A stretch of 64,000 nucleotides of DNA, taken from positions 70,137-134,136 of the forward strand of contig CAADRB010000125.1 in assembly GCA_900708905.1 (NCBI GenBank), read 5' to 3'. Of the stretch, positions 1 to 14,149 are shown piece after piece. This DNA comes from Hymenolepis diminuta (Eukaryota; Platyhelminthes; Cestoda; Cyclophyllidea; Hymenolepididae). The notes under the pieces are model-generated. The model saw nothing but the letters and a program-made list of their open reading frames with translations, was not told the DNA's origin and made no database searches. The position numbers and the translations under genes are program-made. Each line of letters opens with the position of its first letter. Position 1 is the stretch's first letter.

Positions 1-2111
1 ATAATGTTAGTGGATTCGGAAGTGCGAGAAAGATAAAATATGGTTATCGATGACTAAATGATCGGATATGATGAGTTCGCTCGTCTGCATCTATTTACAA
101 AATTGTAGATTAATTCAAAAAAATTGGAGAACGGATTAAACGATTTAAAACACGGACTAGTCAAATCAGGAATGATTGTAAGTTTGGTTACTTGACCTTA
201 AGCACAAGATGTGTTTTTCTTAGTTCCACCGCGTAAAATGAACAAGCTGGGGTTAGAGATAGCCAAATTATAATCCCATATTCGACGTCCTAGTGCGATG
301 CCTCCTATTTGCTTATGTCTAACATTGGATCATTGCAATAGGCAAGAAAATCGGATGGTGTGTATATACTATGGGTACTCGGTTGAAAATGAGTAAATTA
401 AGGTTTAATATCTGAAACGTAGACTGGATGATCGATCACCCCTCTAAATTATTGCAATCTTTACCACATAAACAAGTTAAGTGTAAGTGGTCTGAGTAGA
501 GTAAGATTAATGTAATGGGAAGCAAGTGTCCGGACGTAAGTAGCGGGGAAGAGAAGGGAGCACGAATATACCGGCCCCTATTTAGGCTCCGCGACAACAT
601 CTGCTGGTTGGCTCTTCTTCCATGATTGAGTATCATAAAATGGTGAAATATGATTAGGCGGTTTAATACTGCATCCATTCTGATTAGTTTGTGAAATCAT
701 AGGCATATACCATTCTGGTTAGTCATGGCGGCTTCCTCATATTCAACCAGTGTAAAAACAGTTATACTATGGGAACCAGTAGAGACGTCCAACATGTAAA
801 AGGGATGTTGGTTAACGGTCTAAGTTTATGGTGAGGTTATATACTTTCCAGATTTATAAATACCGAAATGGATGAAAGTGGATAACAAAGTAGTATCAAC
901 CTCTCTTGGAAAGGATTAATCGATTGGAGAAGAGTTCATGAATCCCGTGGATACGATAAGACATTCACTTGTAAACGGTGAGGCACTAATGTAATTGGAT
1001 TACTTGTTATTATTACCCACAATACTGAAAAAATTTACAGTTTTTAATTATGGGGACCAAAAAGATACAGAGAGCAACGCCGAGGTAACAAAGAGTCTTA
1101 CTTCATTTGATGTATCGGAATTGATCTGTTAAATATTTACTAAATAAGTAGCTCAGGTTCCAAAACTCAAATTTCATGAATCTTCCCCTGGATTTCAACG
1201 AATGCTTGTCTACGATGTTCAGTGCTTATTGGCAAATATTATTTAATCAGAAATGGTAGATCTTACTGCTTTATCTCGTTTCGTATCTCAAGTGAACCAT
1301 CAGCTGAGCCGCAAAGAATGCTCGTTTATTTATCCCAGTCGTCTGAAATTCACAGGCTTGTATGATGTTGTATTAGAAAACGGTATTTTTCCACAAAGTA
1401 ATTCCTATATCTAATATGATTCATCTCCTACCTCTTTAGTTCGCTTTTATTAGAACAAATTTTCTATGCTGCATATGTAAAAATCGCACAATACAAAAAA
1501 CCTGAATTCGAGAGCTTAGCTTTCAAGTGCTAATTTTGAGCTTGACCTGTTCGCATGTGAAACTAGTGCAAATATTTATGGGATATACGAGGTGGATACT
1601 CATATAAGAAGTTAAAAAAAATGGGATTGATAAAATACCTGTAGGGATATTCCGTCATTCTAATTCCACCAATAACAATCGAACTAAATATTCGGGAAAT
1701 CTAATCCTCGCATTTCCATGGAAATACTAGCAATAAATTTTTCTGAAGGAATTGATTAACCAAAGACAAAATAAAAAAATGTAGCATAATGTCTGTAACA
1801 TAATACAGATATTGGTCATTTCAGAGAAGCAGTGGGGAAATTTCGATAGTACACAAGGAGACAATGGGCAAGAATAAGCGAATTCAAATTTATAAAGTGG
1901 TTAGTCCAGTACGCGTAGTGACCAGATTCATGAGATTTGTCAAATTATTTGACAGCTGATCAATCGCCTCATATCGCGACACATCAGGTTTACCATCTGT
2001 GGTTGGCTGAGGAGAGAGGATGAGAACCTATCATACAAAAGTACATGAATCAATCTACTAATCAGAACTGAGCAATTTTATCTTCATTCAGTTTATTGGC
2101 TAATGACTTAC
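1..2111. other. Non-coding stretch, probably last intron of cops2
   Basis: No coding region is supported here. The cops2 exon to the right ends in a good splice donor at 2111 on the minus strand, and the C-terminal part of the protein has no visible match in these 2.1 kb. Most of the stretch is therefore probably the last intron of cops2, with the final exon beyond the left edge. Part of it (about 1083-1245) is a diverged repeat shared with 60.07-60.23 kb. Confidence 0.5.
1083..1245 (+). repeat. Diverged dispersed repeat, copy 1 (partner at 60.07 kb)
   Basis: By eye the sequence aligns with 60068-60225 in the same orientation. Both have the run AAAGAGTCTT followed one base later by CTTCATTTGATGT. 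Both then share a segment containing ATTTCATGAAT and a later segment with CGATGT(T/C)CAGT. Weaker similarity seems to continue to about 1560 (a block with TTGACCT). I cannot assign it to a transposon class. Neither copy contains a convincing ORF. Confidence 0.5.
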
Positions 2112-5095
2112 CTGCTCAGCCTGATCGATGTAAGCCTTCAAATGTCCATCTAGAATGCATTCAACTAGGAGATTTTCAACTTCTTTAGGTCCTAGACCGA
2201 TATCCAAGGCTTTAGCAACAAAACTTAGACGAACCCGAGAATAAGGCCGTAACAGACGGGCCAACATTTCAGTTCGGAAATTGCGTACAAGGTTCACAAT
2301 ATGCTCCCGGATAAACTCATCACCCATAATGGATTCGTGATCCTCATGAAGGATTCGTTCAAACGCCTTGACGTCGCTTTGCTGATAGGCAGTTACTAGG
2401 TTGGTGACCGCGAGGATTTGTGGGTCATTTTTGTAGGGCTTCGTTTCCTGTAAACAAAGGGAAGACTAAGTAGTAAGATGAAATAGGAGTAATAATATAA
2501 GTAGCAAAAACCGCAACCATTTGCCTACGGTATAATTCAATGGGATCACGTCTTAAATCAAAAATGTTTTTAACATTGGCGACTAACAATCAACGGGTAA
2601 CCTGAATTTGTAGTTAATGGACTTAAGCAGAGATTGAGATGCCCACAATTAGCATAATGATAGTGAACACATGACTTAAGACATATAAAAGAACGGAAGC
2701 TACAGCTTCCCATTCTATGGAAATCAGACACCAGGACGATGTATTATCCAATTTCAAATAATCAAGTCCAGACGTTGAGGTTGCAAGGCATCAATAAAGC
2801 TATACATACGGAACTGAACAAGAGAGGAATACCGATGAGTCGATCAGAAACGATAAAATAAAGCGTATAGGTGAAGCTTATGTATGGCTACAAACAAGGG
2901 AAATGAATTTAATAATACTAGCGAATTGATCTCTTGAATTCCCGGTTCCCTAACTATTTACAACAATACTATTTCAACAGTTGAATTCTAGTCTAAATAG
3001 AAGTAGCTAAACAAAAGATTTTACAATCCCAAACGAATCTTCAATTTGAACTAAATAAACTAGTGTAGTTAACCCAGGAATGATAAGATAATATTTTAAG
3101 TTCACTTATTTCTAAAACGACATACTGGAAAAATGGATTAGATTATACTTATACCGCCTCGGGACTTTTAAGTCATAAGTTCGGATTTTGCTGCTTTAAA
3201 AATCAAGGAACAATTAATTCTATAAAAGAGTTAAAATTGACATTTCAACTACAAAATACATCGTGATTCAATAACTTATTATACTTACATCGATAAATGA
3301 ACCTGGCTCTTGCAAAAATATTTTATATTAAATTTTTGGGGGTGGAAATGAATTGAATTAAACACGAGTTGATAAAGGAATCTAATGTACGTATGTCCTT
3401 TGAGTGATTCCTATTGAGCTCTGCAATACTAAAAACACCTCAGTTAGCTCTCTCTATTATTAGAAAGGACAAGTTTTCCGGGATGGCATTACCAACCTCT
3501 GAATATCGTGAACATTAAATCATTCGGGAACAAATCCTAAAATTCAAAATATTAGAACACGAGATACGGAAATATATCCATTAAGCAAACAAAACGAATC
3601 CAGAGGTCAAACGAAGTAGGACACGTTAGATGCTCTGACTTCATTACCTACTTGTGTTCGACCCATTCCCATCTCATCTCTTAATCGCAAATTAGCAACA
3701 GATAGGCTTAAGAAAAGTTTAAGATAAAGAGTCTAAAGGATCGAACACATGGCCTCCAACTTGCAAACGAACACATTAAAATATAAAAAATAAACTTAAA
3801 TCAGCAGCAAAGGGTGAATATATATATATATATATATATATAGAATGAGCGGAGGCAAAAGCATCTCAAAACTTATAACTTGTATAAAGACAAATTAAGA
3901 TCACCATCCACAATCAGGTAACAATTGACAGAATTTGACCCCAAATCTTACTCAAAACAAATAAAACTTATGATCATTTTAGCAGTCAATAACGTCTTAA
4001 TTTATCCTAATAGCCTTTGCGTCAGTAAATCAGACGTTCATTAAAAGGAGAGATAGAGTACACAATGAAAAGCGAAATAACACTAGTTAAGATATACTGA
4101 ATTTGCTATCTAGCTGCAGTAACTGAATATTTAAAAAAAGAAACCGAAATAAGTAAAACTGGAAGATATTTGCTACGTACTCAGTACAAACTTACTGGAG
4201 AATCAAACGGATTAATACCAGTTTTTGCAAGCATGCTTGCAAGAACAAGGTATTTCAAACACTGAGTTCTCCTTGGCGATCCCGACTCATCGTAATTCTT
4301 AAAGGCCTCAAAGAAGTCCAAATGAGCACTCTGATAGTTCTCCATTCTCATATGCATTTTCCCACCACACTCCCTAATAATTCCCATAATCAGAGGATGA
4401 GGTATCGCCGATTTAATTAGTAGTGACTTGTCATATAAATTTTTAAGTTTCTTGTTATTTTTCTGAGCGGTGTACATTTGGATTTCAAGAGCGTAGATCT
4501 CTAACAACTGAGTGCCCTTTTTGAGATCCTCTTCGCCAATTTCTGTCAGACATGACTCACGAAGTTCTCGAATGATCCGTTGAAGTTGTATATAGTCACT
4601 TTGTTCGAGGAATAACTTCCCTAATTTTGAGTTTGTTTTAAACCACAGCCTCTCATTTTTAGCATCCTTCAAAGCATTTAGAGTTGTAGTGTAGAAACTC
4701 TGAAGAATATCCATTTGCCTTGAGGTGGATACATAATCGAGAATTGAATTGATGGACTTCTCAGAAGTGTTGCGAGTTACCGCGGATTTGATATAAGTGA
4801 GAAGATTTCGGTAATTCTCCATCATGTCGTCGTAACGACCAAGCCGGAACTGGAGTTTGATCATCTGTTTTAGTGCGCGGAAACCCCAATCACCCTTAGT
4901 TCCACTCTCTGCTTCAAGTTCAAGAACCTTTTTGAATTCTTCTATAGCAGCATCGGGATTGTCATCTTTCCTGGACTTGGCATTGTAGTATTGATTTTCG
5001 AGGTTTACGTCTGGTTCGGAGTTTTCATCTGATGAGTAGGCCACTGAGAGTTCAGCATCATCAATGAACATATCGTCATCATCGCCGAAAGACAT
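2112..5095 (-). CDS. cops2: COP9 signalosome complex subunit 2 (CSN2/Alien), 3' end missing
   Basis: CSN2 is a scaffold subunit of the COP9 signalosome, which removes NEDD8 from cullins in nucleus and cytosol. Two exons are visible on the minus strand. Exon 1 (5095 to 4196) has 300 codons: an acidic N-terminus, then helical-repeat sequence with family blocks such as DLENQYYN-type, [42 protein letters not shown] and [10 protein letters not shown]. Intron 4195-2448 is 1,748 bp, GT-AG and phase 0. Exon 2 (2447 to 2112) starts ETKPYKNDP and carries the first part of the PCI region ([16 protein letters not shown]). The donor at 2111 shows that the gene continues. The human protein has about 40 more residues, which I did not find, so the last exon should lie left of the window. 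The ATG at 5095 is preceded by a TTTTAG acceptor-like site leaving a 6-nt leader. The start matches the family's acidic N-terminus. Confidence 0.96.
2448..4195 (-). other. Intron 1 of cops2
   Basis: This is a 1.75-kb intron with minus-strand donor GTAAGTTTG and acceptor TTTACAG. It contains a TA microsatellite. I see no gene or recognisable mobile element inside it. Confidence 0.85.
3818..3842. repeat. (AT)n microsatellite
   Basis: An uninterrupted AT dinucleotide run of about 25 bp within the long cops2 intron. Confidence 0.95.
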
Positions 5096-5721
5096 TATTT
5101 TCTAAAAGGTTAATATAACGGCAACCGCAAATGCAACACGTTGCAAATTAATGCGTATAGGCGGAAAAGTGCTAAAATAGATGGATGAAACATTGCTTAA
5201 AATATTAATTAAATGAGTCAGTCTTGGGAATAATGATATTATGTTGCAAATGAGGCGAAAAATAGCAGTTATAATCGGAAAAATATGAGACAAAAGGTAG
5301 AGAGAATACCTACGGTAAGCATAGAAGAGTAAGTAAATACAGCAAAAAATGGGATTAACAATATAAGACGAGTGAAGCAAAATAGATAAAAAATAAAATA
5401 CTAAAATAAGTACGAAATATAACACAGTTTAAGAAAACCACTACCTCTTCAAATCAAAATTTAGGAAAGGCTAAATTTGGATACTTAGCTCGAGTTGGGC
5501 GAATGGGACTGTAGCCTTGAACATATGATATTCAACTTCATCATTCGAGTATAATAATTTATAAATTATAACTATTATTACACATGATTTCACTTCAAAT
5601 CTATTTATTATACAGCATGGAGTTGGCTATTATTTGTTTTGTATCATCGAAATAATTAAACATGGTTTTGGGTGCACTAACAACCTCTATTGTCATTTCC
5701 TCCTACTATCTTTGCTAGTTG
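5096..5721. promoter_or_regulatory. Shared divergent 5' region of cops2 and the metallopeptidase gene
   Basis: The two start codons are 626 bp apart and point away from each other, so both promoters, or the outrons if the genes are trans-spliced, must lie here. Both edges end in acceptor-like sequence. On the minus strand this is TTTTAG at 5107-5102. On the plus strand it is a pyrimidine-rich tract ending in CTAG at 5718. An AT-rich hydrophobic minus-strand ORF at 5102-5425 looks like chance. No TATA or CCAAT cluster stands out. Confidence 0.5.
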
Positions 5722-7397
5722 ATGTCTTTATATTTGTTGAATGTGAAACATAACGATACTGTAGATTATCCCCTCTTTTTACTTAGGGGAATATTTGTAT
5801 GCTCACCTGGGTGTCATCCTACCATCACATCGGCTAATAAGTGCACAGTCTTTCAAAATCCCTCAAAATGTAAAAATAAGATGTTTTTTAAAGCACTGAT
5901 TCCCCTTCAAGTCGGTGCAAATGACATTAAAATCGGTTGCTCTCATGCCTCATACTATTTGACTATTAACAGAGCCGATTTAAATGACAACAGGCCTTAT
6001 GTTCGTTGCATTTATGTGGTTTTTGATGGTCACGATGGCTCCTTTCAGGCACCTAAAGAAGTACCATCTAACATTGAAAGCGCTTGTCGTCGTCTTGGTC
6101 TAGCAGCCCGATTACTTCAAATTTTAACAGCAGAAATGGTATATGCTGAGACTGGTAATCGCCGAACGTTTATCTTCGCTGGAGATTTGCCACCTTCGAA
6201 CTATCTTCTCCGTACTCCTGCCTCGTATTCATCTGCAGCTGTATGGTGCGTAAAATCTAAATTAAATTATCGGGAAGCACAAAGATTATCCGCTATTGAA
6301 TTATGGGAGCATATTGGTCGAGAGCTTGATGGATTCTTTCCTGAAGATAGAAATAAAGCTAAATGGCTCACTGTTATAAGTTGTACGGAGTACAGTCCTT
6401 TAATAGGAACAGAAACCATTCCATTATCTCATGAAGAAGCAATCTTAAGAACGAAAGGTTACTGTGCTCTCGGTTAGTTTCTTATTTTGAATTAATATTG
6501 ATTTTTATTTTTAGGAACAGGTGGATTAGCATTATTTGGATCCGGTACGCTATACACTTGGCCAGAGAAAATCGACGATCTTAAATTCTGCCTTACAAAT
6601 ACTCAACAAGTTGATCGACAAGAATTTCTGGACGATAGCGCTTATCGATTTACATACTGGGCCAATTATACAACTGCCCTGGGAACAATGTTACATGAAC
6701 TGGGTCACTGTTTTGATCTAGATCACGCCCCTCGTGGTATCATGAGACGTGGAGGAGATGATCTGAATCTCGTTTTGGCGTTTCCACCACCTGGAAAAGG
6801 ATCATTATCCTTAAATGAAGGCAGAATTAGTCATCGTGGTTTATCGATATTTCTATACAAGAAAGTCACTTTTTATGAAAACGCATCAGTCGATAGTCAA
6901 AATGGATCGGTTACCGATTGGAGCAGCTCTGGAGCGATCGATAATGTTGGGGAAGCATTCTGGGGGACAGAAATTGCACAATTCCTCTCAGTTCATCGAT
7001 GGCTTACTGGATCAACAATCAGTACATGCTCCTGTAAAACCATTTTCAAAAAGTAAGTTTCACATTTCAGTGATGTTTATGATAATTTAGGGGTATCCTA
7101 AGATCACCCTGCGGAGTAAAATTAATTCAATTACGGATTTATGACGATACATGTTCACCAAATAGTGTAAAAGTCTGGAATTCTACAGCCTCAATCAAAC
7201 TTCCCCTAGATGCCGCACTGCTACAAGGGTGTGTCATTTACCACAATGTTCTTCAAAAGCCACGAAAACAAATCACAATCTCATCCATCTTAAAAAGTGC
7301 AAGTTGCGAGCTCAAAACTTCCAAACTCAAGGTTGTAACAATAAATATCCATGGTGATGTCTTTCAGGAAATTCTAAATAAAAACAACCTCAGATGA
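5722..7397 (+). CDS. Putative zinc metallopeptidase, YIL108W/Metallopep type
   Basis: Three exons, 5722-6472, 6515-7052 and 7091-7397, join through introns of 42 and 38 bp into 531 codons plus stop. The zincin motif HELGHCFDLDH (HExxHxxxxxH, residues 311-321) gives three zinc-ligand histidines and the catalytic Glu312. A nearby GIM could serve as a Met-turn. The blocks before it (KWLTVISCT, ALGTGGLALFGSGTLYTWP) and after it (NLVLAFPPPGKGS) resemble the fungal YIL108W / S. pombe C607.06c family, Pfam Metallopep as I recall it. The last 200 residues are beta-rich and may match the lectin-like tail of that family. The substrate is unknown even in yeast. There is no signal peptide, so a cytosolic or nuclear site is likely. 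The start was chosen as the ATG three bases after an acceptor-like CTAG, with in-frame upstream extension not needed. The stop lies 40 bp from the convergent Rag GTPase stop. Confidence 0.85.
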
Positions 7398-7437
7398 ATC
7401 CTGATCTTTTCATAGTAAATAAGGAAACAAGAGTCAA

Positions 7438-8591
<1,154 letters not shown>

Positions 8592-8597
8592 GTTCTA

Positions 8598-9566
8598 CGG
8601 ACCAAATTAATGACACCTGGATGATTCAAATGGCCGGCCATTAGCTGACTTTTATAAACCAAATTCAGAAATGATATAGAATAACTTTATTCAAACGTGA
8701 GCTATTACTTTTAATTGTGGTAAAATGCATGTTTTATAAGTTATTAAACTAACTTTAAATTTATGATCCAACAATTTATCAATTATATGAACAATGAATT
8801 TGGTTTATTTTCCGGAATTAACATATTCTTGTAATCTGTGACTTGAATATGATTAATTCTGCTTAAATAAGCATAAACGTGGAGTCAATTTTCTTGATTC
8901 TGAGGTGACAATTAAGTCAGTTGAAATTATATTAAAGCTTATTTTTACATGACATTCTGCAAGAATTTGTGGAAATAATATCTAAGAATAATATAAAATG
9001 TATAATAACGACAATGCTTCAACATTTAAAAATTATCTGCCATACTCCACTTTGTTCATTTACTACATTCTCCTGAGGCTAAGGACAAAATTTTATTTCC
9101 CTTTAAATTAACGAGAGTCGTTTTTAAGATTTCCCTATTACTGTCTTCAATTATCGAACTCCTTTTACATCTGCATTTAATATTATATTCAAAATTTTGC
9201 GGACAATGATAGTATTAAAATAAGGAGATCGGATCCAAAAACGTATTTTTTAATTAAATTAATTAGTTATTCATTATAAATTTCCAGAGCGAAAGAAGAT
9301 CGATAGTGCAACATTTTTTTGCAATTTCTAAGGTTGTCATTTCATTCTGTAAATTTTAAATTAATGAGCATGTGGGAATTGGTCTGTTTATTAGTTGGTG
9401 ATAATTAATGATGACTAATCACGCTTTAAATTATTAAATAAAACCAAAAAGAAGGATTCAATGTAGGTACTGTTTGATGCCTTGATTAGTCTGAAATTTT
9501 GATCTAAATGCTCCTACTAGGTTAATTTCTGGGCAAAAAAATTGGCATGAACGATTTTTTTACCAG
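8598..9566. other. Intergenic, nothing recognised
   Basis: AT-rich sequence between the Rag GTPase start and the first putative exon at 9567. It should contain the Rag gene promoter or outron on the minus strand. No ORF, repeat or clear promoter element was found. Confidence 0.6.
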
Positions 9567-10218
9567 GTTAAGTTGCATAATCATAGATCATCATATGATT
9601 GCCGTAGATCAGATACTTCCGGAAAATGTTCACCTCATTTATTTTCAATGACAGACTTTAATACTCATGCACACAGAGAAGCCAATCACGATCAGCATCC
9701 ATTAATATGTTTCAGTTTAATGCGCTCACGAAACTTATTCACTTTCATCACTGTTAAGTAATTTATATGTTTGATGGAATTTGAAGTGTTATAAAAGCAA
9801 ATGCACAAATCATTAGCGTAAGTGAAATCTGCTAATTAAAAACAAGATTTTTGTATTAAAAATATATGAGGATGTGACTGATTAGAGAATTTAGCAAGAG
9901 AAGTTACTATTTTCCTCCCATTGTACGTTTATTGATTCGGGGGTCTTCTCGGTCCTTTTTTTGAAGTGCGCATTAACAGACTCATACCTCTTCTCCCCTC
10001 TTATTCACTTACACTTTTCCAATATACCTATGGTTCTACGTAACGCTTGGTCTCTTCACTCGGGAAAGGCTGGTGTATTCTATCAGTCTGTGGAAAATAG
10101 TTCATTTGAAAGAGGATTTCTAAACAGTCTGGCTCGTAAAGTAGCTCGATGGACTGGAATTAATGATACTTTAGATTACTATTGCAGCACAAATAATTAC
10201 ATGTTTCAATCTAACTGA
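9567..10218 (+). CDS. Possible two-exon gene, product not recognised (5' end unknown)
   Basis: Two open segments fit together in phase. The first, 9567-9752, begins after a TTTTTTACCAG acceptor and ends before GTTAAGTAA. The second, 9967-10218, begins after TTTTTTGAAG and ends in TGA. The joined reading frame is 146 codons plus stop. The second exon has mixed amino-acid content unlike AT-rich noise: a segment NAWSLHSGKAGVFYQSVE followed by a basic stretch LARKVARW, ending in CSTNNYMFQSN. The first exon is rich in His, Asp and Ser. No initiating exon with matching phase was found upstream, so the start is unknown. I recognise no family. It could be a real lineage-specific gene, a gene fragment, or chance. 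Confidence 0.3.
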
Positions 10219-13200
10219 CTCGTAATTTATAGCACGTAGCGGCTATACCCATGCGTGATAATTAATTGTGAAGCATTCCATCTTTGTCGGCTGCAATTGA
10301 TTTTATTATCAAATGCCAGTAACAGGTGGTTCATAAGGCGAACCAGTTAGTTAACTTTCATACCAATGAGAGCTACTTACAAAGATAGGGATAATAAATC
10401 TGTTTAGCAGATAAATGAGGTTTCCAATTTATTTATCATTATTGATGATCACTGTCATAGTATACCATTTCTGGTTAAGCTACAGTAGAAGATTGACCAC
10501 GTCACTTCCTTTACTTACCAAACTATGTTGAATATGCAAACTTGTTTACATTTAAAAACTGTCAGAAATGATCTGCAAAATACTTTTACCCTAATAATTA
10601 AGGAGGACTAGAAGGCAAGCTCACACGAAGTCGCAAAAAACTTCTTTGGCTTGAAAACACTGTTATGGCTGAAGTGGCCAACATGAACAATTACTGTCTT
10701 TAAAAGTGTAAATCTCCAACTCAAGGAAATTTGAAAGAGAGAAGTGAAGTGCAATGTTATCAACTGTATGCAAAAGTTACTGGGTAGAAAGCAATATTCT
10801 TGCAATATTGCCTAGAACACTGTTCCTTAGACGCAACGATCAACAAATTCCAGCGCCAATTTTTAAGAAAACACTACATATCATAATGTCAACCTCAACG
10901 TTCACGTTATCTATAGCATTCAGTCTTTTTAGCTGCGAAGGGCAAAAGAAAAAAACCGAATCCTGTCGAATAAATCTCTGTAGCATTTCACAAATTATTA
11001 CCTCTCAGATATTGGATTTTATTCGCTTTTGACTTCAAAATGTTGATCGAATGACTCCTACTGAGCTGCTGTGCTTAGGTTTTAATTTGACGTATCTACA
11101 CAATTATTTTATCGTATTCAAAAGCCGCGGTTAGGATGAACGTGAAATATTAAGAATTTCTGCGAAAATTTAAGAAACATTAGAATTTTCTTCCAGATAT
11201 CTAAAAGGTCGAGAAACGCCTTTAAAGTTCATTTGTTTCTGGTTAAAATCTTGAATTATATTATTAACAAACACATCTCTTACACTAAATAACAAGTACG
11301 GCCTTGTTGTATTCGAGAAATAATTCAAATTAAATTAAACATTTACTAATCAGCAAAGATAATTGAACTTTCAAACAAATTACAATACAAATAATTTATT
11401 GTATAAATACTAATCGCATAAATAGAATGATGAAATAGGAAGTAATTCCTATCTGTTTGCTTAATGCTTATTTTATCAATGTATGTGATGACGCTGGAAT
11501 TTGTATAAATTTTACATCAATGAATATATGCATTGCTTAAGTGCACCGGCTGTGCCATTTCGAAAGTAAATAAATCATCTGTACCTAGAATCTCCATTAA
11601 TGAAGAGTTATTTTATCGGCTGAACCAATTTTATACATAAGAATCGGCCAAGCCTATTGATTTTTTTCCAGAAAAGCTAGTTCACTAATCTAGGAAATTT
11701 ATCATTTTTGCTTGCTGGTTTTTTTTACGAATGGAGACTGTTTCCGCTTTATTATATTTAAAGAAGACAAATTAAACTAATCGATTGTACAAATTTTATT
11801 GAGTCTATCAGCCTTCTCACCTCTGTAATATTATGATCATATAAGCTGCATATAAGATCCCCATGCTTTCTTAAACTGGAAAGAAAAAATGAACTGAAAT
11901 AACAAGATCGACTATCATAATCACAATATCGTTCAATAGGCGTCGGATAATAGACAAAAATTCGCTCAGTAATCCAGGTGAAAAATCGTGAAATTCGAAT
12001 TTTGGAACGCGAAATAAACATTAAGGAAGCAATATACAGCCACAATCCAAGAGTCAGCTAAAGTAGGACTATTTGGTACTGTAACTTCATTCTAAATACC
12101 TTTTCGATCCACTCCTCTTTATCATTTATTGTACTAACCGTTAATCTATTCCACTTGCTATAATGAAAATTGTATTTTTTTTGGCTTGCTGTGGATTATA
12201 ATAGTGGTCTTCTTATTAGTGACCATATTAAATCAGAATTTTTGAAATCACCCATTACATTTGAGAAGGGTAACTGTACATTGCAAGTGCAATCAGGTGA
12301 GAGCTTTATGATTGTCGCAGCGTCATTGTGGTCGAAAAGGTGATATAATGCATCGTACAGTGCCAATTAATCTGTGTTTGCGCTAAAAGCCAAAATATCA
12401 CCTGAATTAAGTTAGAGCGTGTATTATTATAGGTTCAAATGCCGAAAAAGCCGAATAAATAGACATTTATACAACTCTTGACATATAAAATGCATCCCAG
12501 AGCTCCTCAAATGTGAATTCAGTACCAGTCAATGAAGCCGATCATTTCATTTGCTGGGCATCAATCTTGTGATATCCAATTTGATGTGTCCTTTAATCAC
12601 AGTGACGCCGATGTATACATATCTTAATAATAGTGTGTATTTTCTCAATTATCACAGAGTGAAGGATGCTTAATTTTAAGGCTCTTTCTCTACAGTCTTG
12701 GGTGATTTACTGAAAACTCTATTTTATTTTTTAGCTGTTGTTCTGACTAATATGGAATTTATCTTTCAGTATAGAATTTCATTTTTCAATATTTTCAGTA
12801 TTCCTATTTTATAAAAAAGAGGTCACAAACCATAGACTAAGTCATGTCTCCATATTTCAGTACCCACAATGTTCTTTATTTTAACCGACTAAGTATAAAA
12901 GCACAGTGCAAAAAGAGCAAATAATTTTTAAAAGTTCCCCGTTCATCTTGTAGAACTATTAGTCTCACCACAGATAGTTTGTCTTGAAAACGGTCTTCTG
13001 GTGAAACATATTTGGTGAAAAACTTGAACACGAAATAGCATAAAGTACATTCTCAAGGAATATTTGTTTACTTTGACTAAACGGAGTGGATTTTGGCTGA
13101 TTTATAACGTCTACGTTGGTTCCTCAGCATTTGATAGAATGATACGCTTTCAAATGTCTAAATAAGCAATAGTTTCATATACAAGGTCAGATCAATTTGT

Positions 13201-14149
13201 TTGAATGGTCCATATTTTTAAAACTAGTCTTTTGGTATGAAATCCAAATTAACGTTTTTCTGATAGGAATACCAAAACGAAAACCTTTTTGATTATCGGT
13301 CGTTATATCAAATTGAAGATTATAGCTACTTTTACCAAATTTATATCTAAAATAAAGGGTAGGGATGGCAAGAAAACAGTTGAAATTGGGTTTTAATTTA
13401 ATGGTCAAATGTTGAAGACATCATCGACTGTGTGAATGTGGCAGTATTTAGTAAAAAATGTATATTCGGATTAGCACCCAAAACTGATGTGTATTAACCT
13501 CCTGTACATATACATTCTTATCTATCTGTTATTTTTTGGGTACGTGTATAATTGGCTTGGTGTTTAGAAATGTACAATTTTCCATTTAAAAGTAATTTCT
13601 ACATTCAACATGTATTCCTCAGGATTACAATATTTTTAATAGGCTGAGCAATTCAGATAAATTTTGAGACAATTTAGTATTTTCTTAATGGAGACTTTCA
13701 ATTTGAACACCTTTTCTGAGTAGAATTTATCTGTTCGCACTTATTTCTTACAGAGATTGTCGATCACGCTTCTTCTAAATGAACATGAGGTACATTCTCA
13801 AGAATGTCAGTTAAAGAACTCTTCCGGCGGAAATTTATATTTCGTTTGCAAATGAGATACCAGTACGAATGTATGAAATATTTTTCAATTTCTTCGTCAA
13901 ACTCGATTACTATCTACATTTTTTACTTAGCTTCATATCCTATTAAGTTTAAATTTAACCGATTTAGTAATTTATAACAAACGTAGAGGGCAACGGTTAT
14001 ACGTTGAGTCTGGGGTCCAGGAGAAAACTATATTGAAAAATAAAAATTTTTTATACATTATTTAAGATATGGTCTAAAATGTTGTTCCTCATAATAGGTT
14101 TTAAGGTTAATTAATAATGCTCATGTTTAATTAGCTTGTTGGAGTTAGA
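10219..14149. other. Intergenic, nothing recognised
   Basis: About 3.9 kb of AT-rich sequence with scattered short ORFs (for example 10754-11032 plus and 11758-12045 minus). None has conserved motifs, good splice context or coding-like composition. No repeat family could be assigned. Confidence 0.5.

Noticed and set aside
5102..5425. 107-residue hydrophobic minus-strand ORF next to cops2
   Set aside because: It is rich in Leu, Ile, Phe and Tyr as expected from AT-rich DNA, lies in the upstream region of cops2 and has no motif.
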